Notes: generated by a model from the sequence alone, not told the origin. DNA of 64,000 bases from Niveispirillum irakense DSM 11586 (GCF_000429645.1 NZ_AUCG01000021.1:310001-374000); one strand, 5' to 3'. Counted from the first letter of the stretch, positions 26,578-36,199 are shown. Numbers and translations: made by a program.

Positions 26578-26715
26578 CTTCCGGCTTTTCCCAATTCAAG
26601 GCAGGCGTGAGGCGATACGGTTTCGGTCAGTCTTGCACGAGATTATCAGTTAATTTTCAGTCAGGTAGCTTATTATTTCGTAATTGCCTTTGACAATGGA
26701 ATTTAAGTTCCGCGC

Positions 26716-27348
26716 TCAGGCACTGCGCCGAAGACCGCGCATCTTGTGCCACACGAAAAGGCCGCCAAGAACCAGCAGCGTCAGCACGATCACAAAATCG
26801 AACCGGTGCAGCCATGTGCGCAGTACCGGGTTCTCGTGCCATTCGGTACCCAGCTTCATGCCGACATAAGCCAAGCCGTAGCACCAGATCCAGGAGCCGA
26901 CGAAGGTATAAAGATGGAAAGGCACGCGCGGCATGGCGGAAATGCCCGCCGGCAGCGCAATGAAGGTGCGGATCACAGGCAGTAGCCGGGCGATGAACAT
27001 TGCCGGTGCCCCGAACCGGGCAAAGAACCGGTCCGCCATATCCAGGTCATGGGCGTCCAGCAGCACATAGCGACCCCAGCGGAGAATGGCCGTCCGGCCA
27101 CCGCGCTTGCCGATGACATAGGCCACTTCTGATCCCAGATTGCAGCCGATTGCACCCGCCGTGGCGACCAGGATCAGGTTCAATTCCGCCGTGGAAACCA
27201 GATAGCCGGCAAAGGGCATGATGATTTCCGAAGGCAGCGGGATACAGGCCGATTCAATCGCCATCAGCAAGGAGACACCGGCATAGCCCATGGCACTGAT
27301 GACTGCGACAATGCCGGAGGCCAAAATATCAAGAATATGTCCAATCAC
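26716..27348 (-). CDS. DedA-family membrane protein
   Basis: A 210-residue inner-membrane protein of the DedA/SNARE-associated family. Family stretches are ESACIPLPSEIIMPFAGYL near residue 32, the Gly-rich GCNLGSEVAYVIGKRGG, and FIARLLPVIRTFIALPAG. DedA proteins support membrane homeostasis, and some act as undecaprenyl-phosphate or phosphatidylethanolamine scramblases; which role applies here is not known. It is divergent from kynA. Confidence 0.93.
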   Translation of the reverse strand: MIGHILDILASGIVAVISAMGYAGVSLLMAIESACIPLPSEIIMPFAGYLVSTAELNLILVATAGAIGCNLGSEVAYVIGKRGGRTAILRWGRYVLLDAHDLDMADRFFARFGAPAMFIARLLPVIRTFIALPAGISAMPRVPFHLYTFVGSWIWCYGLAYVGMKLGTEWHENPVLRTWLHRFDFVIVLTLLVLGGLFVWHKMRGLRRSA

Positions 27349-27464
27349 GGCGAAAGATACCCATCTTCTGTCAGCGGCTGAAGCCGGCCATGCTATGCCA
27401 GCAGCCCTTTATGGTTGGCTTTTAGCGTCCAAAAGAGGCTAAATATAGAATATTTTTGAAAGCC

Positions 27465-27494
27465 AAAACCGTTGAACGTTACCGATAACGGTTT
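27465..27494. promoter_or_regulatory. Inverted repeats upstream of kynA
   Basis: AAACCGTT (27466-27473) and AACGGTTT (27487-27494) flank an inner ACCG-N4-CGGT repeat (27481-27492), about 65 bases before the kynA ATG. It may be the operator of a kynurenine or tryptophan regulator not encoded nearby. Confidence 0.4.
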
Positions 27495-27556
27495 GCCCGT
27501 CGATCTGCCTGGCATGGTACAGTGAGCGCCGGGAGTGATTTCGATCATAGGGCTTC

Positions 27557-28390
27557 ATGAAAAAGACCAGCGTCGATCTGTCTTCGGAGGGTATCCATCA
27601 GGCCCCGCCGATGAGCTATGGCGCCTATCTGGGGCTGCCTTCGCTTTTATCCTGCCAGCATACGCTGTCTGGGGAGCATGATGAGCTGTTGTTCATCATC
27701 ATCCATCAATCCTCCGAACTCTGGATGAAGCTCTGCCTGCATGAACTGGCAGCGGCGCGGGACCATGTAAGGCGGGATGATCTGGGGCCGGCTTTCAAGA
27801 TGATTGCGCGCGTTGCCCGCATCCAAACCCAGTTGATCCAGGGCTGGGACGTGTTGTCCACCATGACGCCAGCGGATTACAGCAAGGTACGCCCCCATCT
27901 GGGCCAGAGTTCCGGTTTCCAGTCCTGGCAATACCGGTTGCTGGAATTCATGCTGGGCAACAAGAATGCCGCCATGATCCCGGTGCATCAAAGCGATCCT
28001 CTGGTGCATGAACGGCTTCTATCCGCGCTGGCGGAACCATCGCTTTATGATGAATGTCTAGGCCTGCTGGCCCGGCGTGGTTTTGCTATCCCCGAAAGCC
28101 ATCTGTCCCGCGACTGGACGCAGCCCTACCGGTCCGACAGGACGGTGGAGGCGGCGTGGCTGGCCGTTTACCGGGATACAGCCGCGCATTGGGACCTGTA
28201 TGAATTGGCGGAAAAGCTGGTGGATCTGGAATACCGGTTTCAGCAATGGCGTTTCAGCCATATGAAAACGGTTGAACGCATCATCGGCTATAAGCCGGGG
28301 ACGGGCGGCAGCGGCGGCGTGTCCTATCTGGTCAAGGCGTTGGACCTTTCCTTTTTCCCTGAACTGCTCAGCCTCAGGACATCGCTATGA
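27557..28390 (+). CDS. kynA: Tryptophan 2,3-dioxygenase
   Basis: Haem enzyme that opens the tryptophan ring to N-formylkynurenine. It has 277 residues with the conserved [17 protein letters not shown] and [20 protein letters not shown]. The proximal haem His is probably the one in [13 protein letters not shown], and the C-terminus has the substrate loop GTGGSGG. It overlaps kynB by four bases. Kynureninase (kynU) is not present in the window. Confidence 0.97.
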   Translation: MKKTSVDLSSEGIHQAPPMSYGAYLGLPSLLSCQHTLSGEHDELLFIIIHQSSELWMKLCLHELAAARDHVRRDDLGPAFKMIARVARIQTQLIQGWDVLSTMTPADYSKVRPHLGQSSGFQSWQYRLLEFMLGNKNAAMIPVHQSDPLVHERLLSALAEPSLYDECLGLLARRGFAIPESHLSRDWTQPYRSDRTVEAAWLAVYRDTAAHWDLYELAEKLVDLEYRFQQWRFSHMKTVERIIGYKPGTGGSGGVSYLVKALDLSFFPELLSLRTSL

Positions 28391-29013
28391 GCCGTAAAAT
28401 CTGGGACATCAGCCAGAAGGTGCGGGTCGGTATCCCTGTCTGGCCAGGCGACAGCCCTTATCAGGAAGAACGGACCTGGAGCATCGGCCCCGGATGTCCG
28501 GTCAACGTTTGCCAGATCAGCCTCTCTACCCATACCGGCACCCACACGGATGCTCCGCTGCATTATGATGCCGATGGTGCCCCGATGGGGGAGGTGCCGC
28601 TCGACCTGTATCTTGGCCCCTGTCAGGTTCTGACCATTCCGCAGGGCGTGGCGCTGATTGAACCCGGCCACGTCATGCCCTTCCTGCGGCCGGACATGAC
28701 CCGCCTGCTGGTGCGCACATTCACCCGCTTCCCCGATCAATGGCAGGCTGATTTCGCGGCTTGGTCGCCTTTGCTGATCATGGCCCTGGCAGAACAGGGC
28801 GTGCGGCTGATCGGCACCGACGCACCGTCTGTTGATCCGCAGGACAGCAAGACCCTGGACGCCCATATGTGTGTCCGCCGGCATGGGTTGGCCATTCTGG
28901 AAGGGCTGGTGCTGGACGATGTGCCGGACGGGGTTTACGAGTTGATTGCCTTGCCGCTGAAATTGGCCACCGCCGATGCCTCGCCGGTCCGCGCGGTGTT
29001 GAGGCAGATATGA
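28387..29013 (+). CDS. kynB: Kynurenine formamidase
   Basis: Hydrolyses N-formylkynurenine, the product of the preceding enzyme, to kynurenine. It has 208 residues of the cyclase-like metal-dependent family, with the metal motif [12 protein letters not shown] near residue 50 and [12 protein letters not shown] later. Translation is coupled to kynA through an ATGA overlap. Confidence 0.96.
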   Translation: MSRKIWDISQKVRVGIPVWPGDSPYQEERTWSIGPGCPVNVCQISLSTHTGTHTDAPLHYDADGAPMGEVPLDLYLGPCQVLTIPQGVALIEPGHVMPFLRPDMTRLLVRTFTRFPDQWQADFAAWSPLLIMALAEQGVRLIGTDAPSVDPQDSKTLDAHMCVRRHGLAILEGLVLDDVPDGVYELIALPLKLATADASPVRAVLRQI

Positions 29014-29168
29014 GCCTTCAGATGCGAGGTGCGGCCGCCATCCTGTCAAGAATGGACGGGCGCGGGGCTGTCTGAGCGGGCGCGGCAGCGTCTGGCTATC
29101 TTCTCATGCAGTGGACGTACGTCATGGCTGGGGTCCCGCATGTTTTCGCATGCGCGGTAACAATCCCC

Positions 29169-29212
29169 TTGATCGGCTACATTTATCGGTATAATGACTG
29201 ACCGTCAGTCAT
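29169..29212 (+). promoter_or_regulatory. Promoter and self-operator of the TetR gene
   Basis: A perfect TATAAT -10 box (29190-29195) follows a TTGATC -35 (29169-29174) with a 15-base spacer. The palindrome ATGACTGAC-C-GTCAGTCAT (29194-29212) overlaps the end of the -10 and the expected start of transcription. This is the classic layout for repression by a TetR-family protein. Confidence 0.85.
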
Positions 29213-29224
29213 ATGGAGATTGCC

Positions 29225-29872
29225 GTGCCGCCACGTCGTAAAGAGAACCCGGACAAGGCCGATATCATCATTGCCAGCGCTGCCCGGCTTTTCCGGGAAA
29301 AGGGGGTCAGGGCCGTTTCAATCGACGAGATTGTTCAAGCGTCCGGTATCGCAAAGGGCACCTTCTATCTTTATTTCAAGACCAAGGATGATCTGCTTGA
29401 AAAGCTGGCAATCGCGGTGGTCCGGCAAATGGCGCGGTCGGTCGCGGCGGAGGGGCTGAAGGAGGGCAGCAGCGCGATTGATCGCTTTATCGGTGCGGTC
29501 CTTGCTATGCAGCATGTTGACCGGCACCAGCAATATCTGGTGGATGCCCTCAACCACCCGGAAAATTACGCCCTGCATGAATTGACCAATGTGCAGCTTG
29601 TGCGCCAAGTGGCCCCTGTCCTCGCGGTGATTGTCACGCAGGGCAAGAAGGAAGGCGTTTTCGATGTCGAAGACGCCCAGGCGACGCTTGAATTTCTGCT
29701 CGCCGGTCAGGCCATGCTGCTTGGCGGCGGGCGTTTCAACTGGTCACCCCAGGAATATGCAGCGCGGTTACGCGCGACCTTCATCATCATTGAACGCTCC
29801 CTGGGCACAGCACCAGGAGCGCTGGTCGGGCTTTTTGCAGCGCTTGGAAGCGCCAGCAATGAGGCGGCATGA
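29225..29872 (+). CDS. TetR/AcrR-family transcriptional regulator
   Basis: A repressor of about 215 residues. The helix-turn-helix lies near residues 30-55 (SIDEIVQASGIAKGTFYLYFKTKDDLLEKL). An ATG at 29213 directly abuts the operator and has no ribosome-binding site; the GTG at 29225 has GGAG six bases upstream and gives MPPRRKENPDKAD, so I prefer it. The C-terminal ligand domain gives no clue to the inducer. A small gene of unknown function follows on the same strand and may be the target. Confidence 0.9.
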   Translation: MPPRRKENPDKADIIIASAARLFREKGVRAVSIDEIVQASGIAKGTFYLYFKTKDDLLEKLAIAVVRQMARSVAAEGLKEGSSAIDRFIGAVLAMQHVDRHQQYLVDALNHPENYALHELTNVQLVRQVAPVLAVIVTQGKKEGVFDVEDAQATLEFLLAGQAMLLGGGRFNWSPQEYAARLRATFIIIERSLGTAPGALVGLFAALGSASNEAA

Positions 29873-29992
29873 ACCCGTGATCATCTCCCGCTTCCGCCGG
29901 CCCGGGCCTTATTGCCTGTCTTGATCTGTCGCGCCGCCGTTTTTACCTCTGCCGGGTTCCGGCCCGGCACGACCAACCTGAAAGGTCGTTCC

Positions 29993-30235
29993 ATGAGCAC
30001 CATCATTATTGAAAAATATGTCGATGGGATCCGCGAAGAGCAACTGCGCCTGCCGGCTGCGCCGGTGCGGTTCCTGGCTCGCTTTTTGCCGGGTTCCGCG
30101 CGGCGAAGCCTTTTGGGTCAAGGCCTTGACCTTGATACCCTGTTGAAAGGCCCGGCATCATCCAGCGAGCCGCAATGGATGGATATCGAGGAAAAGAAGG
30201 TCAAGAAACGCATCCGGATTTTCCGGTGCGATTGA
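29993..30235 (+). CDS. Small protein of unknown function downstream of tetR
   Basis: An 80-residue protein beginning STIIIEKYVDG, with a short amphipathic centre (VRFLARFLPGSARRSL) and a basic C-terminus (IEEKKVKKRIRIFRCD). No signal peptide. I remember similar short proteins in other bacteria without known function. It starts at an ATG 120 bases after the TetR gene on the same strand, so shared control is possible. Confidence 0.65.
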   Translation: MSTIIIEKYVDGIREEQLRLPAAPVRFLARFLPGSARRSLLGQGLDLDTLLKGPASSSEPQWMDIEEKKVKKRIRIFRCD

Positions 30236-30278
30236 CCTTCCAATGTGCCTTCTGTGCCCTGTGGCTGCCAGCCTTCGC

Positions 30279-31439
30279 CTATTCAGGGCGCAGGTAAAGC
30301 GCGACCATGGCGCCGCCACCGGAGCGGTTCTTGAACTCAAGATGCCCGCCATGGGCGGCTGCTATGGCCTGGACAACGGAGAGGCCCAGCCCGGTACCGC
30401 CTGTGGCGCGTGATCGCGAAGGGTCCCCCCTCCAGAAAGGATTGATGGCGACGGCATCCATGTCCTCTGGAAATCCGGGCCCGCGATCAAGCAGGCGGAT
30501 CACGACGCTTCCATCCGGCAGCCCCTCCGTCTCGCACCGCAGCCAACCGCCGCTGGCGGCGTACCGGCTGGCATTTTCCAGAAGCGCCAGGACGGCTTGA
30601 CGAACCCGGGATGGATCGGCGGATATCCGGGCGGGCCGAAGGTTGGTTTCAATATCCATCCCGCTGCCATCAAGCAGGGGTTTGGAGGTGGACAGAACGG
30701 CTTCCACAATGTCGGCGATGTCGAGCTGCTGGCGCTGCATGACGAGCTTCTGGCCGATCGCCAGCGACAGGGTTCGCAGATCCTCGACAATCCGGCTCAG
30801 ACCTTCGACCTGGAGCAGAAGATCCGGGATGGTTTTTCGATCCAGGGGGAAAACCCCGTCATGTATCGCCTGGAGCGCCCCCTGCAGAACGGTGAGGGGG
30901 GTGCGCAATTCATGCGCAATCGCCATATTGTTGAATCGCAACCTCTTTTCCATCCGGTCAAGGCTTGTCGCCAGCGCGTTGAAAGTCTCCACCAGGCTTG
31001 CGACTTCCCGCGTGCTGCTGGGGGCCGCGGCGACGCGGGCTGAAAAGTCGCCCGACTTCAGTGTTTCGGCAGCGACGGTCAGGTCTTCCAGGGGGCGGGC
31101 GATCCGTCGGGCCAGATAAATGCCGATAAGGGCGCAAACCAGCGCCGACAGCAGCCCGCATACCAACACGGCGATCTGGGTCTTGAAATCCGCCGGTTCT
31201 GACTGCGCGTCCAGATGCTCAATAAGGGTTTTCAGAGAGGTCTCATCGGGCACCCGGCCGGCATATATCATTTCGTAGGCGGCCGCTGCCTCCGGCGGGA
31301 GGCTGCTGTTGATATCATCTTCCAGATAGGAAGAATACCATGTCACGCCGATATAGGCCATGCCGACGCTTAATAAAAGCATCGTTGCGATGACAGCGGC
31401 TGTAAGTGTAGCCAGCGGTAGCGCGCGATGTTTATTCAT
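30279..31439 (-). CDS. Sensor histidine kinase (BaeS/CpxA-like)
   Basis: A 386-residue inner-membrane kinase. Transmembrane helices lie near residues 8-30 and 85-108, with a short periplasmic sensor between them. A HAMP domain (ARRIARPLEDL) is followed by HisKA with the phospho-His in AIAHELRTPLTVL and by HATPase_c with LENASRYAAS, DRGPGFPE and GTGLGLSVV. It is two bases downstream of its response regulator on the same strand. The signal is unknown; the PAP2 gene opposite suggests an envelope cue. Confidence 0.93.
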   Translation of the reverse strand: MNKHRALPLATLTAAVIATMLLLSVGMAYIGVTWYSSYLEDDINSSLPPEAAAAYEMIYAGRVPDETSLKTLIEHLDAQSEPADFKTQIAVLVCGLLSALVCALIGIYLARRIARPLEDLTVAAETLKSGDFSARVAAAPSSTREVASLVETFNALATSLDRMEKRLRFNNMAIAHELRTPLTVLQGALQAIHDGVFPLDRKTIPDLLLQVEGLSRIVEDLRTLSLAIGQKLVMQRQQLDIADIVEAVLSTSKPLLDGSGMDIETNLRPARISADPSRVRQAVLALLENASRYAASGGWLRCETEGLPDGSVVIRLLDRGPGFPEDMDAVAINPFWRGDPSRSRATGGTGLGLSVVQAIAAAHGGHLEFKNRSGGGAMVALYLRPE

Positions 31440-31441
31440 TT

Positions 31442-32134
31442 TTATTGCGGATCATATAAGCGATAGCCAACGCCGCGGATGGCGGGGAAGAAACCGGTTT
31501 CCCCTATTTCTTCCAACTTGCGGCGAAGATTTGAAATATGGGTGTCCACTGTCCGCGCCAGCGCGTCGCTTTCAGGCATACAGGCATCCAGAATGTCGGC
31601 GCGGGCGAATGCCTGGGTCGGATGACGGATCATATGAGCCAGAATCCGGAATTCGCTGAGCGTCAGGGAAAGGGCTATCCGTTGCCCGTCGCGATTGACG
31701 AAGGCCGCATAGCTGGTGCAGTCCACCTCTATGGTACGGAAGCGGCGAACAGCGTCGTTTCGCTCCCCCAAGGTCCGCCGCAGGACGGCCTTGACCCTGG
31801 CGACGACTTCCTGCGGGTTGAACGGCTTCACAACATAGTCATCAGCACCCAGGTGCAGGCCGCTCAACCGGTCAATATCGTCGGCAAGCGCCGTCACCAT
31901 GATGACCGGCGTTGAGCTGGTTTGCCGAAGGTGGGCCAGCACGCCAAAACCGTCAATCTTGGGAATGCGTACATCCAGAAGCACGATATCCGGCTTCAGA
32001 AGCGCGTGATGCTGAAGGGCAGTTTCCCCATCAGACGCCTGGACAGTCCGGAAGCCGTCCCGCAGCAGATATCCCTCAAGAACCCGCGCAATTGTCGGCT
32101 CATCCTCAACGATGAGAACAAGATTGTTATCCAT
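31442..32134 (-). CDS. OmpR-family response regulator
   Basis: A 230-residue regulator with an N-terminal receiver (acidic pair in IVEDEPT, phospho-acceptor in IVLLDVRIP near residue 53, Lys in YVVKPFNP) and a C-terminal winged helix (ARTVDTHISNLRRKLEEIG). It is first in the operon with the sensor kinase and divergent from the PAP2 phosphatase gene, a probable target. Confidence 0.95.
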   Translation of the reverse strand: MDNNLVLIVEDEPTIARVLEGYLLRDGFRTVQASDGETALQHHALLKPDIVLLDVRIPKIDGFGVLAHLRQTSSTPVIMVTALADDIDRLSGLHLGADDYVVKPFNPQEVVARVKAVLRRTLGERNDAVRRFRTIEVDCTSYAAFVNRDGQRIALSLTLSEFRILAHMIRHPTQAFARADILDACMPESDALARTVDTHISNLRRKLEEIGETGFFPAIRGVGYRLYDPQ

Positions 32135-32293
32135 TTCAACGCCTTGTCGCCATCACCCAGTTTCTCGCTGCCCGGTCCCGATATCAGACAATACAGGTTT
32201 CCACACCTGCGGACAGGCTCTTGATCCGGTCTTCGCCATTTCTTGACACTCCCGTTCTAAGGGACCGGTGATGTGTTGTCAGGAGAGACCGGA

Positions 32294-33052
32294 ATGCGAA
32301 GGACTGCACCGAGTTACGTGCCCAAAGCCCTTATCGATGTGGCGGGGCATGACACCGGAACCGGTGTTGACAGAATGCTGGTTGTCATTGGCAGGTCGAT
32401 AATATTGATCAGCTTCATTTTCATGATTTTCCCGGTAATCGATCTGGCCGTATCGCGCTGGTTTGCGGAGGGGCAGGTCTTTGTCCTGGTGCATCAGCCT
32501 GTCTTGAAGGGACTTCGGGAATTCGGTCTTAAAAGCCCGGCCTATATTATCAGTGCAATGCTGTTGCTTATCGGCATGTCCATCTTGCTGCCTCAAAGGT
32601 ACAGGCTTTGTGAGCCGCACAAACCTCTCTTCGTTCTCTTGAGCTTTGCTGCCGGCCCGCTTCTTATTGTGGAGACCTTGAAGCCCCTGATCGGTCGCGC
32701 CCGTCCCCGTCAATTGCTTGAATTTGGTGGGAGCGCTGATTTTACACCCGTCTGGCAATTTGCCGGCGCATGCGCACGCAACTGCTCCTTTCCATCCGGC
32801 GAGGCATCAGGGGCAGCGGCGGCCCTTTCCCTGCTGGTCCTTGTGCCGACAAGGCTGCGGCGGAAGGCCGCCTTCATCCTGATCCCTTTGTTGATGCTGA
32901 TCGCGCTTAACCGTGTGCTTTTTGGTGCCCATTTTCTGTCCGACGTCACCCTGGCCTGGCTTTTCACGATGCTGGCCATGGCATGGATATGGAAATGGAT
33001 GGAGGCACACTCGAACCGTATCGACCAGTTCTTGACCAGGAAGCGGATTTGA
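32294..33052 (+). CDS. PAP2-superfamily phosphatase, LpxE-like
   Basis: A 252-residue membrane phosphatase with about five or six helices. The three PAP2 motifs are KPLIGRARP, CSFPSGEAS and RVLFGAHFLSDV; the His and Asp of the third are intact, while the usual PSGH second motif reads PSGE. The context GACARNCSFPSGEA resembles lipid A 1-phosphatases (LpxE) as I remember them from rhizobia. I chose the ATG with AGGAGAG six bases upstream over a GTG at 32273. The adjacent two-component system probably controls it. The substrate may instead be another membrane phospholipid or undecaprenyl pyrophosphate. Confidence 0.85.
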   Translation: MRRTAPSYVPKALIDVAGHDTGTGVDRMLVVIGRSIILISFIFMIFPVIDLAVSRWFAEGQVFVLVHQPVLKGLREFGLKSPAYIISAMLLLIGMSILLPQRYRLCEPHKPLFVLLSFAAGPLLIVETLKPLIGRARPRQLLEFGGSADFTPVWQFAGACARNCSFPSGEASGAAAALSLLVLVPTRLRRKAAFILIPLLMLIALNRVLFGAHFLSDVTLAWLFTMLAMAWIWKWMEAHSNRIDQFLTRKRI

Positions 33053-33149
33053 ACCGCTGAGGGCGGAGGTGGAGGTTTGGGGGGCGGAGATGACCGCCGA
33101 CGCCTTGGGGTGTGGCAAGGGCAAAAGTATCGCCCTTGCCACCATTCAC

Positions 33150-36059
33150 TTACCCCACCACCCGCACCGCCCCCAGCAATCCGGATGGGCGACCCGCGCC
33201 CGCTTCCACCAGCAGCACGACCCGCCGGGCGTTCACCCCGGCGGGAAGGGGGGCTTCCAGCGGGCCGGCAGCGGGATCCCGCTTTTCTGCCATCTTCACC
33301 CCATCTACCCAAAGCTCCGCCCGGCCGCCAATGTCTTCGAAACGCAGGGTGCCGCCTTCGGTAGCCACGCGGCGCCAGGGGATGAAGCGGGTGCGGTAGA
33401 GGCGCCAGCCGACCGTATCTTCCGCCCTTGTCGGCACCCCGGCACGCACAAAGGCCCAACTGTTATTATCGCCATCGGCCGGGGCCAAACCCGGATCGGG
33501 GCGGATGGGGAAGGCGGGGGAGCGGCGCCATTCCCGCAGATCCATCCAGGGCGGGGTCACCGCCACCTGGTTGCGCGGTGTCGCTGCCACGCGCGGCAGG
33601 GTGAGGCGGGCGGGCGTCAGCCCATCGGCTTCCGCCACCAGCCGGATGCTGCCGGCACCTTGGTCAGCACGCAGGATGATCTGGGCCAGGCCGTTGAACA
33701 GGGACCGGCTGTTGCCCTGTTCCGGCTCATGGCTGTTGGGGTCGCCATTGCCGACACCGATGATGGCCGCCCCTTCCACCTGGAAGCGGGTCATCAGGTT
33801 AGCTGTGGGGACATGGCGGCCCTTGGCATCCACGGCATCCAGGGTGACGGGCTGCGCATCCTCCCCATCACCTGCCATGGCAGCGAAGGTGGGGGTAAGG
33901 CGCAGGGCTACCGGCGGGCCGGCGGTTTCTTGCACCGCGCGGGCGACAACCTTACCCCCGGTCAGGGCCAGCGCCTCAATCCGACCGGGTTCATAGGGCA
34001 CCTGCCATTCATTGCCCATGATGCGGTCGGCCTTCTGGGTGCCGATCTCCCGCCCGTTCAGGCGCAGGGTGATCTCCTCGGCATTGGTGATGGCGAAGAC
34101 CTGCACATTCTCCCCTTCACGACCGGGCCAGGTCCAGTGCGGGCTGAGGCTGATGGTGGGGGCATCATCGATCCAATGGGCGGCATGGATGCCAAAGGCG
34201 GTCTTGGGGAAGCCGCAGAGATCGAGAATGCCGAAGAAGCTGGCTATGGTTGGCCATTCATGGGGCGTGGGCTCACCATGATAATCAAACCCGGTCCAGA
34301 CGAAACCACCCGCCACAAAGGGACGGTCGGCAATATTCTTCCAGCTTTGCCGATGGTTGGCCCCCCAGCTTGTCGCCTCCGTATCGTAAGAGGTGATGAT
34401 GTGGCGTTCCGGATCGGTGTGGAAGGCGCCGCGCGTCTGATAGGCGCTGGTATCTTCTGAACTGGTGATCGGCTTGTCGGGGTTGGCCGCGTGAAACCGG
34501 TCGTAATGCTCCTGGTAGTAGTTGAAGCCCATCACATCTACGACGGTGGAGACATTCACCGGGTCGTAGAAGGAACCATTCATCGCCGCCGTCACCGGGC
34601 GGCTGTCATCCAGCCGCTTCACGGCGGCGGACATGCGGCGCACCATCTCCACGCCCGCTTCGGTCCCCTGCATCGGCTCCTCGTTGAAGACCGACCAGAG
34701 GATGACGGACGGGTGGTTGCGGTCGCGCCGGACCAGCCATTCCAACTGCGCCATGTAGTCGGGCGCGGGATTGAACTGCCGGTTCTCATCCATGACCAGA
34801 AAGCCCAGCCGGTCGCACCAATGCAGCATCTCTGCATTAGGGGCATTGTGCGACATGCGGATGGCGTTGCAGCCCATGGCTTTCAGCCGCTGCAAGCGCC
34901 AGAGGATCAGGCTGTCCGGCACGGCGACACCGACGCCGGCATGGTCCTGGTGCAGGCAGACACCCTTCAGCTTTACCGGCTGGTCGTTGAGGAAGAAGCC
35001 CTGGTTGGCATCGAAACGGATGGTGCGGAAGCCGATGAAGGTCGTGCGCTCATCCACCGTGCGGCCATCGCGCAGTACGCGGGTGCGCACGGAATAGAGG
35101 GTGGGGCTTGCCACCGACCAGAGGCGGGGGGAGGGGCCTGGCTCCAGCACCAAAGCCGCCGCGCCGTCCGCCAGCACCGGTACGGTGAGGCCGATGCGGC
35201 CCGTGGTGATCTCCCGCCCATCCGGGTCGAGCAGGGTGGCTTCCAGGGTGACGGGAACGGGAGAATTCTCGATATTCGTCAAGGTGGCGGTGACGGGCAC
35301 GCGCCAGGTGCCGTCCGCGCCCTTGCGCGGGTCGCAATGGATGCCATCGGTGATGATCGATACCGGCGACCGTCTTGCCAGCCAGACATGGCGATAGAGC
35401 CCAGCCCCCTCGTACCACCAGCCTTCCATGGCGGTGGCGTCGGCGCGGATGGCGATGATGTTCAATTCATCGCCATAGCGCGCAAAGGGCGTCAGGTCGA
35501 TATAGAGGCTGTTATAGCCGGACCAGTTATGGGCGACGATGGAGCCATTGACCCAGACGGTGGCATGGGTGGCGATGGCGCCGATCTGCAGCTCGATCCG
35601 CTTGCCACGGTCTGCCGGGTCCAGTCGCAGGGCGCGGCGATACCAGCCCACACCGCGGGGGCGATAGCCTTGGGAGATGTTGGCCGTTTCGACAAAGGGT
35701 TGCTCGGCCGCCCAGTCATGGGGCAGGCGTACCTCCCGCCAGTCGCTGTCATCATAGGTGATGGCAGCAGCACCAGGGGCGTTGCCAGCTTTCACCGACA
35801 GATATGTTGCGTGATGGCCCACCGGTTCCGGCATGGGGATGTCCCCTTCATGGAACCGCCAGCCCAGATCCAGCAGGATACGGGTCGGGTCCGTCTCTGG
35901 CAGGGTGGGGGCGGTGCCGGGCACGGGCGCCGGCATGGGGAAATTTGCATCCAGTGATATGGTGCTGGCCTTACCGGCCCCAAGGGCACTCGCCCACGGG
36001 CCGGTTGTCAGCAGGGCGGCGGTGCCGCTGGTGGCGAGCAGGAAATTGCGGCGGTCCAT
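33150..36059 (-). CDS. GH2 beta-galactosidase with Tat signal
   Basis: A 969-residue exported glycosidase. The N-terminus MDRRNFLLATSG has a twin-arginine signal. The jelly-roll, immunoglobulin-like and TIM-barrel domains of GH2 follow, with acid/base Glu460 in VFNEEP and probable nucleophile Glu535 in TSSEDTSAY, then C-terminal beta domains. The layout resembles the long GalB-type enzymes found in Bacteroides and Xanthomonas glycan loci. In this locus it would remove terminal galactose from N-glycan antennae. It is downstream of the gntR gene on the same strand with a 140-base gap. Confidence 0.88.
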   Translation of the reverse strand: MDRRNFLLATSGTAALLTTGPWASALGAGKASTISLDANFPMPAPVPGTAPTLPETDPTRILLDLGWRFHEGDIPMPEPVGHHATYLSVKAGNAPGAAAITYDDSDWREVRLPHDWAAEQPFVETANISQGYRPRGVGWYRRALRLDPADRGKRIELQIGAIATHATVWVNGSIVAHNWSGYNSLYIDLTPFARYGDELNIIAIRADATAMEGWWYEGAGLYRHVWLARRSPVSIITDGIHCDPRKGADGTWRVPVTATLTNIENSPVPVTLEATLLDPDGREITTGRIGLTVPVLADGAAALVLEPGPSPRLWSVASPTLYSVRTRVLRDGRTVDERTTFIGFRTIRFDANQGFFLNDQPVKLKGVCLHQDHAGVGVAVPDSLILWRLQRLKAMGCNAIRMSHNAPNAEMLHWCDRLGFLVMDENRQFNPAPDYMAQLEWLVRRDRNHPSVILWSVFNEEPMQGTEAGVEMVRRMSAAVKRLDDSRPVTAAMNGSFYDPVNVSTVVDVMGFNYYQEHYDRFHAANPDKPITSSEDTSAYQTRGAFHTDPERHIITSYDTEATSWGANHRQSWKNIADRPFVAGGFVWTGFDYHGEPTPHEWPTIASFFGILDLCGFPKTAFGIHAAHWIDDAPTISLSPHWTWPGREGENVQVFAITNAEEITLRLNGREIGTQKADRIMGNEWQVPYEPGRIEALALTGGKVVARAVQETAGPPVALRLTPTFAAMAGDGEDAQPVTLDAVDAKGRHVPTANLMTRFQVEGAAIIGVGNGDPNSHEPEQGNSRSLFNGLAQIILRADQGAGSIRLVAEADGLTPARLTLPRVAATPRNQVAVTPPWMDLREWRRSPAFPIRPDPGLAPADGDNNSWAFVRAGVPTRAEDTVGWRLYRTRFIPWRRVATEGGTLRFEDIGGRAELWVDGVKMAEKRDPAAGPLEAPLPAGVNARRVVLLVEAGAGRPSGLLGAVRVVG

Positions 36060-36077
36060 AGGACAAGCTCCATCGCC

Positions 36078-36099
36078 AGCGCCCGGCCTTGCGGGCGCT
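36078..36099 (-). repeat. Hairpin in the leader of the GH2 beta-galactosidase gene
   Basis: AGCGCCCG and CGGGCGCT form a perfect eight-base stem with a six-base loop, ending 18 bases before the start codon. There is no T-run. It could slow termination, protect the message or act as a weak attenuator. Confidence 0.45.
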
Positions 36100-36199
36100 C
36101 TGGATTGGGGAGGGATGGAAGGGACGGCAAGCGTAAGCCTGCCCCTGTCATCATCCGGGGAGATGTCCGGATCCAGACGCCGCGACGGCGCCCGACCGG

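Noticed and set aside
33053-33149. G-rich stretch between the PAP2 gene and the beta-galactosidase gene
   Set aside because: Purine-rich and possibly able to stall polymerase, but no defined hairpin, repeat or known element was seen.
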